Below, in pieces: positions 58,088-64,000 of a stretch of 64,000 nt of DNA; the stretch's first letter is position 1, and each line of letters begins with the position of its first letter. The notes beneath the pieces were generated by a model. It was not told where the DNA came from. It made no database searches and was given only the letters and a program-made list of their open reading frames with translations. The translations under genes and the position numbers were made by a program. Source of the stretch: Capitulum mitella (Eukaryota; Arthropoda; Thecostraca; Pollicipedomorpha; Pollicipedidae); NCBI GenBank assembly GCA_030062745.1, contig CP099842.1:30046901-30110900 (forward strand). The letters are read 5' to 3'.

Positions 58088-60253
58088 CTACGGCAGCTGC
58101 GGGAAGTCGATGTAGGACGTGGACGGGTGCCGGCAGTTGGGGCAGGTGGTGACGCTCCCGTTAGTTTCCCGGCCCCACTTCAGCAGACACTGCAACAGAC
58201 GGGCGTCGCGTCAGCGGCCGCCGGCCAGGACGCGCATCAGACACCTTCCACGCGCGACTCTCAGCGACGTACCCGTTCGTGGAAGCGGTGGCCGCATTCC
58301 AGCTGGACGGACTGCTCCGCAGAGTACGACTCCGTGCACATAATGCACTCCTCCCGAAAGCGGAAGCTGGCGACGTCTGGTGCCGCCTCCCCGCCGCCGG
58401 CTGCTGCAACCAGCTGCAGCCTGCCGTCTGCGCCGGACAACGTCATCCCGTCAGGCGTTATCCAGCACTCGGCACGGCGTACGCCAGCACCCGCACGGAT
58501 TCGCACGGACGCCATACACACATCACAACCTTGTTCACATAGCAAACGCGTTTTGCCAAGCAGGCGCCGTCTAGCACATAGCCGAAGCTGGTACTGGTCT
58601 GGCTATTTGGCTCAAATGGTAATTATGTTTGTTGGTGCTGTACGAAAACGCGAAGAACGCCCTCCCATCTAAATCTCTGAATGAGTCAAAATACGTCTGA
58701 GAATACGAAGAGGCGATTGTATTCCGCCGGAACTATTCCACAACAGCGAGCTGTTGTCATCGCGGATGAAGAAGGCAAATGTCCGTCATCAGCTGGCCAG
58801 TTTCGTGCGCAGGATGCGGCAGCGTAGCCCGACAAGACGAGTAAGGCCACGGTCCTAATCCCTTTTTACGCCTTTTCGAGGCTAAATGCTAGCTGGTCGG
58901 GATTTTATGACATGGAACGTGGAAGGAGATTGGTCAGTGATATTCTTTTATATCGCGAGTGCAAAAGATATGAATGGAAAATTCTGCGGGCTGATTCCAC
59001 GTCGAATCACTTAAATGATGAGTTCATCACTCCGGTCAGACATGGAACTAGCGAGTGCACTGTACTGACAAGGACATCACCTTGAATAGTTTGGGTCTGG
59101 GTGTCACTAGGGTGTCAAACAACGTCCCTTGGACTGACGCGTATGATCTTGAATGAATTCGTGCTGAAGGCCAGATTCGCCACCAATGCGCCACATCAAC
59201 AAACATCTCAGTCTTTTGAACGAAAGTGTCGCGGATGCGTATTTCTTCCAGAGTCGAGGGTAGCTTGGTCAACTATAGATGCTCCGTTTATACGTGCTCC
59301 GCACCTGGGATTCACGGGGCTCCAGCTTCGGCCACGCACCGTGAACACACAGGAACACTGACGGTAAGCCAGGCAGAGTGCGAGCAAACCCTCCGACCGA
59401 CAAAAAGCGACCGTCCGTCCGTGCAGGACACGAAGTCCGACCGCTCCGGGGCCGGCGGCCGCGCCGCGCCGGCGCGAGTCGAGCCTCGGCACGCCGCTGG
59501 TCGGCCGCCGGTCTCGGAGTCGGAGTCGGAGTCGGGGCGTCGGCGTCGGAGCCGGGCCCCGCCGCGCCGGCGGCGGCCACTGACCGGCCGCCAGGATCCG
59601 CGCCGCCACCTCCTCAACGATCTGGGCGTGGTCGATGCCGCGCAGGCTGCCGCCGCGCTGGCCGCGGAAGGCGGCCAGCTGGTTCAGCACCGCCTCCCGG
59701 CCGGCGGCCCCGCCGCACCGCTGCATGATCTCGTCCACCAGCGTGTTGAACGTCGTCTGCAAGGGGCCCGGGGCGCTGCGTCAGCCGCCTGCCTCCAGTT
59801 CGCAGACCGCGGGCGCCACGCGACGCCGGCGTGATCAGCAAGTGTGGGCACGACGCGGCCTGATCGGCGGTTAGGGGTCGCAAACATTTCGAGAAAAAAT
59901 GAATCGACATCTTTATCCCGGCTTTCCTTCAGGCAACATGTCGTCAAAACATGGTAACTACGTCATCCATGTGGATCAAGCACAACTAACGGAAACAGCA
60001 AACAGCTAAGTTCAACAAGCCACCTCACTCCTCATTTGAACTCTCGCTGTATTCGCCAGGCGGCGACTGGACGCCGTAGTGCGTCAGTGGGGGGGGGGGG
60101 ACTCACGTTCCCCTGCGCTGCTGCCGCCGCCTCGGACAGCTGCTGGGCGGCTGGCGTGAGCGCGCGCCGTGGTCTGGGCCGGCGCAGCACGGCCCCGGCC
60201 GGCGGCGGTGAGGCTATCGTCTGGCCGCAGTCGCTGCTGCCGCTGCTGGATAC
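58088..60253 (-). CDS. RING-H2 E3 ubiquitin ligase, C-terminal part (partial gene)
   Basis: Four consecutive exons on the minus strand fit in phase: 60253-60107, 59756-59585, 58427-58273 (or from 58403, an equally in-phase acceptor) and 58189-58088 (TAG). About 190 residues are visible. The first exon is Ser/Pro/Ala/Arg-rich. The second encodes a helical segment FNTLVDEIMQRCGG...LNQLAAFRGQRGGSLRG...IVEEVAARIL. The last two encode a RING-H2 finger: CIMC, LECGHRFHERC (C-x-H-x2-H type) and CPNC, ending PQLP close to the finger. A helical GG-S/L-G block followed by a C-terminal RING recalls the TTC3/DZIP3/RNF214 group, but that is from memory of the pattern and uncertain. A RING of this type recruits an E2 to ubiquitinate targets. 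Upstream exons and the start must lie beyond 60253, past the tRNA cluster or the assembly gap. Confidence 0.72.
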
Positions 60254-60386
60254 CTGAGCCGGGGACAGGCCCTCCCGAGTGAGCACCACAGCAGGCGACA
60301 TACAACGCCCTGCTGCCCACGGCCGCGGCGAAACAAAACAAAAGGCGCTGGTGCCCCAAACACTACACGGAAAACGTGACCTCGCC

Positions 60387-60458
60387 AGGGGGCACCCGGA
60401 TTTGAACCGGGGACCTCTCGATCTGCAGTCGAATGCTCTACCACTGAGCTATACCCCC
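60387..60458 (-). tRNA. tRNA-Cys (GCA), copy 1
   Basis: 72 bases. The acceptor stem GGGGGTA pairs with TGCCCCC (one T-G pair), A box TAGCTCAGTGG, anticodon loop CTGCAGA with GCA, T arm CCCGGTTCAAATCCGGG with a standard B box. No CCA is encoded and there is no intron. A T-run (TTTT) follows about ten bases downstream on the minus strand as the Pol III terminator. Confidence 0.97.
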
Positions 60459-60499
60459 AACAGCATGAAACACACAACGGCTGAAAACAGCGCAACAGA

Positions 60500-60785
60500 C
60501 AACCCAACATAGCAGGCCACGGCAACACAGTAGACAGCCATACTGCCCACAGCAAGACACAACAGGTCACAGAAGCACAGCAGACAGCCCTACCGCCTAT
60601 GAACAGACAACAGGCCACAGCAGCACAGTTGGCAGCTCTACTGCTCACGGATAGACATAAAAGGTCACAGCAGCACAGCAGACAGCCCTACTGCTCACGG
60701 ACAGGCGCAGCAGGTCACAGCAGCACAGCAGACAGCCCTGCTGACCACGGACGGACACAAAGTCCTACTGCCCACGGACAGATAA
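60500..60785. repeat. Minisatellite of about 51 bp between the tRNA genes
   Basis: Units with AGGTCACAGCAGCACAGCAG-like cores followed by ACAGCCCTACTGCTCACGGAC recur about five times with drift. Confidence 0.75.
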
Positions 60786-60987
60786 AACACGTCACAGCGG
60801 CGGCTCACACCGAAATAAGCAGAGTCCTTTATTACTGTCACGACCGGTTCAAATCTTCTACCGATAGCGCTCAGAGGGGGGAGTACTTCTTGCCTGAGTG
60901 AATGAAATCTTCGTCAACGGATGTCAACTGGTCATGTCAACACGTCACCCACCAGCGTCAACGCCATCGCAAAAGCGTGCATTCGCC

Positions 60988-61059
60988 AGGGGGCACCCGG
61001 ATTTGAACCGGGGACCTCTCGATCTGCAGTCGAATGCTCTACCACTGAGCTATACCCCC
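60988..61059 (-). tRNA. tRNA-Cys (GCA), copy 2
   Basis: Identical over all 72 bases to the copy at 60387-60458, 601 bases away and in the same orientation. Flanks differ apart from a few bases (CGCCAG) just beyond the 3' end. TTTT follows on the minus strand within about 15 bases. Confidence 0.97.
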
Positions 61060-61406
61060 ATCCCACAGACCAACACCGGATACGCAGGACAGGTCAAAGC
61101 TGTACGACACATGGCAATACTGTCCCCGGACGGTCAGAGGTCTCTACACGGACCCAAGATGATCGACAGCACGGACCAAAGCGACAGCGTTTTCAACTTT
61201 GAAGGCCACGGAATGTCCCAGTGTTCCACATACATTAAACATCACAAATGAATGTAATATTCCGCTGAATAAGAGACATCAGCTTCCATGTTTAATGCGC
61301 ATGTACCAGGCCTATCTCTTCTGTTCCGCTACACCACATCAAAGACCACGCCACAAAATCAAGCACTCTGTGCTTGATTTTGTCTTGAGTAAGGTCGCCC
61401 AGAGCC

Positions 61407-61906
61407 NNNNNNNNNNNNNNNNNNNNNNNNNNNNNNNNNNNNNNNNNNNNNNNNNNNNNNNNNNNNNNNNNNNNNNNNNNNNNNNNNNNNNNNNNNNNNN
61501 NNNNNNNNNNNNNNNNNNNNNNNNNNNNNNNNNNNNNNNNNNNNNNNNNNNNNNNNNNNNNNNNNNNNNNNNNNNNNNNNNNNNNNNNNNNNNNNNNNNN
61601 NNNNNNNNNNNNNNNNNNNNNNNNNNNNNNNNNNNNNNNNNNNNNNNNNNNNNNNNNNNNNNNNNNNNNNNNNNNNNNNNNNNNNNNNNNNNNNNNNNNN
61701 NNNNNNNNNNNNNNNNNNNNNNNNNNNNNNNNNNNNNNNNNNNNNNNNNNNNNNNNNNNNNNNNNNNNNNNNNNNNNNNNNNNNNNNNNNNNNNNNNNNN
61801 NNNNNNNNNNNNNNNNNNNNNNNNNNNNNNNNNNNNNNNNNNNNNNNNNNNNNNNNNNNNNNNNNNNNNNNNNNNNNNNNNNNNNNNNNNNNNNNNNNNN
61901 NNNNNN
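61407..61906. other. Assembly gap (500 N)
   Basis: Exactly 500 unknown bases, the usual placeholder for a scaffold gap of unknown size. The 5' exons of the RING gene may be in or beyond it. Confidence 0.99.
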
Positions 61907-62030
61907 TCAGTCGGCAACGGACTGGTTCAGTAAGACGTCACTCTGCCAGATCAGTCGGCAGCGGACAGCGGACTGGTTCAACCTGACGTCATTGCCAGTA
62001 ATAGGGGTGCTCAAGGTGACGTCACGCTGC
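61907..62030. promoter_or_regulatory. Cluster of CRE-like TGACGTCA sites
   Basis: Two perfect TGACGTCA palindromes (61984-61991 and 62017-62024) and one AGACGTCA (61933-61940), embedded in a short repeat with CAGTCGGCA.CGGACTGGTTCA units. TGACGTCA binds CREB/ATF-type bZIP factors in animals. No adjacent gene start is visible because of the gap. Confidence 0.35.
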
Positions 62031-62334
62031 CGATTCTCTCCACGACAGCCTGGCTGCGACCTTCTGTAGCACCGCCTGTTTGTGTTTTAACGCGGCCAGA
62101 AGCAGCCAATCGGCCGGGGCGGCGCGTTCCGGCGTGCAATTCCGGCCCGATCAATCGCAGGCGAGGTGGACGCCCCCTGCTGACCTGGAACCGCTTGTCG
62201 CCCCTGACAGAGAACGTGACGGTGGAAAAAGTGCCTCGCCGCGCGCGGCCGGCCGGCCGGCGGGTGCGCTGCCGCCGGCCGAGCGTTGTGAAACCGGGCC
62301 CGCCCTGCACCGCGCCGGCTGCCGGCCCGCGGCG

Positions 62335-62785
62335 GCCGGTGTTCCCGGACACGGCGTCCGGTGTTCCTGGACACGGCGTCCGGTGCTCCTGGATACGGCG
62401 TCTGGTGTTCCTGGACATGGCGTCCGATGTTCCTGGACACGGCGTCCAGTGCTCCTGGATACAGCGTCTGGTGTTCCCGGACACGGCGTCCGGTGTTCCT
62501 GGACACGGCGTCCGGTGCTCCTGGATACGGCGTCCGGAGTTCCCGGACACGGCGTCCGGTGTTCCTGGACACGGCGTCCGGTGCTCCTGGATACGGCGTC
62601 CGGTGTTCCTGGACACGGCGTCCGGTGCTCCTGGATACGGCGTCCGGTGTTCCTGGACACGGCGTCCAGTGCTCCTGGACACAGCGTCTGGTGTTCCCGG
62701 ACACGGCGTCCGGTGCTCCTGGATACGGCGTCCGGAGTTCCTGGACACGGCGTCCGGTGTTCCCGGACACGGCGTCTGGCGTTTG
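62335..62785. repeat. 22-bp minisatellite, about 20 units
   Basis: Units alternate between GTGTTCCTGGACACGGCGTCC-like and GTGCTCCTGGATACGGCGTCC-like forms with an exact 22-base period. Because 22 is not divisible by 3 and the unit has no stop in any frame, all six frames stay open through the array; these frames are not genes. Confidence 0.93.
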
Positions 62786-63149
62786 GCCGAGACTGAGATT
62801 GATTGGGAGAGGGCCTAGGGTGCCTCTGCCGGCTCAAATGAGGTCGTGCTGTTCCCAGTTTGGCAATTTTCCTTCTTCATATTTTCACGTGCCCACACGT
62901 CAACTGGTATAAGAACGAAACGAGCAATGAAAATGCAAACAATGGACTGCTAAGCAACTCGTTAAACCAAGAAGACAGCCACAAGCAAAAGAAAGAAAAA
63001 CTGTATGTAGTCCTCCAGAAGGTATCTTGCGGCTGAGATTTCCTACCACGCTATGGTGAACAGGCACTTGGTCGAACGCTCCACGGGCAGTGCGTTCAGC
63101 CTATTTTCTTTACTAGCATATTTACATTAGCCTGCTGCCTCAGTGCTCG

Positions 63150-64000
63150 TGGCCATTCCAGGGCCCCTGAGTCTAAGGGCTCCTGACCGTCTCAGGGCGA
63201 CAGGGCCCTGATTGTCTCAGGGATCATAACTGTCCCGGGGCCCCTAACTGTCTGAAGGTTCCTCGCCGTCCCAGGCACACTGACTGTCTCAGAGAATCTG
63301 ACCATCTCAGGGCCCCTGGCTGTGTCAGACCCATGACTGTCCCATGGTCATGGCCGTCATAGGCTCCTGACTGTTGCAGGACTCATAGCTCTCCGGAGAC
63401 CCCTGGCCATCCCAACAACCCCCGGGCCTGTACCACATCAGGGCCTTTGCCCACTCCAGGACCTCTGAAGGTTCCAGGTTTCTCACTGTATCAGGGCTAA
63501 TGGCTTTCCCAAGACCCCTGACCATTCCTAGGCCCCTGACTATCGCCAGACCCTTGACCGTCCCAAGGCCCTCGATCATCCCGGGGCCCACGATCTTTTC
63601 AGTACCGCTGACTGTCTCAGGGTTCATGAATGTCTCGGGTCCCGATCGTCCCTGGTCCTTGCCCGTCCCAAGGCCTCTGAACGCCCCAGGGTCCGGACTG
63701 TGTCAGGGTTTATGGTTGTAATAGAGCTTCTGACCGTCGCATAGTTCACGGACGTCTCAGGGCCCCAATCTTCCCAGGCCCCCTGACCATCGAGGGCCCC
63801 CGGCTACTTCATACTCACGACAGTTTCGGGGCTCTTGACCGTCTCAAGATCCCTGACACTCTCTGAAGACCTCGGAAATCCCAGGGTCTTTGATCATCCC
63901 AGGGCCCTTGACTATCTCACGACCCTGGCTGTTTCAACTCCTCTGACCATCCCAGAGCCCCTGACCGTCTCGGCGCCGCTGGTGGCTTCAGGGCCCCTGA
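63150..64000. repeat. Degenerate tandem array of CAGGGCCCCTGAC-type units
   Basis: Units of about 22-30 bases with GACTGTCTCAGGGCCCCTGA-like cores continue to the window end. Strongly diverged; no gene in it. Confidence 0.75.

Noticed and set aside
60279..61251. Frames containing a GFEPGTSRSAVECSTTELYP-type peptide
   Set aside because: This peptide is a translation of the tRNA-Cys genes read on the opposite strand, a known annotation artefact.
61199..61933. Long frames through the N run
   Set aside because: They consist of unknown residues spanning a 500-N assembly gap.
62011..62912. Several overlapping frames of 180-245 codons on both strands with 22-residue repeats
   Set aside because: Produced by the 22-bp minisatellite, which has no stop codon in any frame.

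Overview
This window looks like invertebrate nuclear DNA. It has spliced genes with GT-AG introns, a cytosolic ribosomal protein gene, two eukaryotic tRNA-Cys genes, AATAAA poly(A) signals, many cut-and-paste DNA transposon fragments, micro- and minisatellites, and a 500-base N run marking a scaffold gap. Coding exons are very rich in CCGG/GGC while introns and spacers are closer to AT-neutral. An arthropod, possibly a crustacean such as a barnacle, would fit, but the species is inference; nothing here proves it.

Layout. 1-17.7 kb: no gene I can support; three CpG-rich islands (about 1-700, 4440-5180, 12400-12860), a 1.2-kb piggyBac-type element with TTAA target sites (6536-7753), a hAT-type miniature element (11166-11438) and one end-paired repeat (5662-5957). 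17.75-21.6 kb: ribosomal protein eL27A/uL15 gene on the minus strand, with a one-base frameshift in its last exon. 23.0-28.9 kb: an eight-exon plus-strand gene for a 333-residue SRA/YDG-domain protein. Its methylcytosine pocket residues are kept, but the hemimethylation-reading finger and all other UHRF1 domains are missing. A tandemly duplicated splice acceptor precedes the first SRA exon. 29.8-33.0 kb: a minisatellite running up to the stop codon of a minus-strand secreted astacin metalloprotease with three ShK domains.

33-53 kb: a transposon-rich stretch without a host gene that I recognise. It includes a complete-ended 5.1-kb pogo/Tigger-type element (41773-46912) with a dead transposase. 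A second piggyBac-type element is nested in the pogo element, and a hAT miniature element sits beside it inside a GATA/TATC microsatellite. Further hAT copies, a tRNA-derived SINE, a possible solo LTR and a second copy of the 1.22-kb piggyBac-type family follow. 52.9-54.3 kb: an array of about 145-bp tandem units. 54.6-56.7 kb: a plus-strand gene whose coding exon encodes a 341-residue single-pass membrane protein. 58.1-60.3 kb: the 3' exons of a minus-strand RING-H2 E3 ligase gene, its 5' part lost toward the gap. 60.4-61.1 kb: two identical tRNA-Cys genes. 61.4-61.9 kb: gap. 62-64 kb: CRE-like sites, a 22-bp minisatellite and a degenerate GGGCCCCTGA-rich array running off the end.

The genes do not form a pathway. 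Shared themes are a candidate DNA-methylation reader next to a housekeeping ribosomal gene, and layered insertion of three DNA-transposon superfamilies whose order can be read from target-site duplications.
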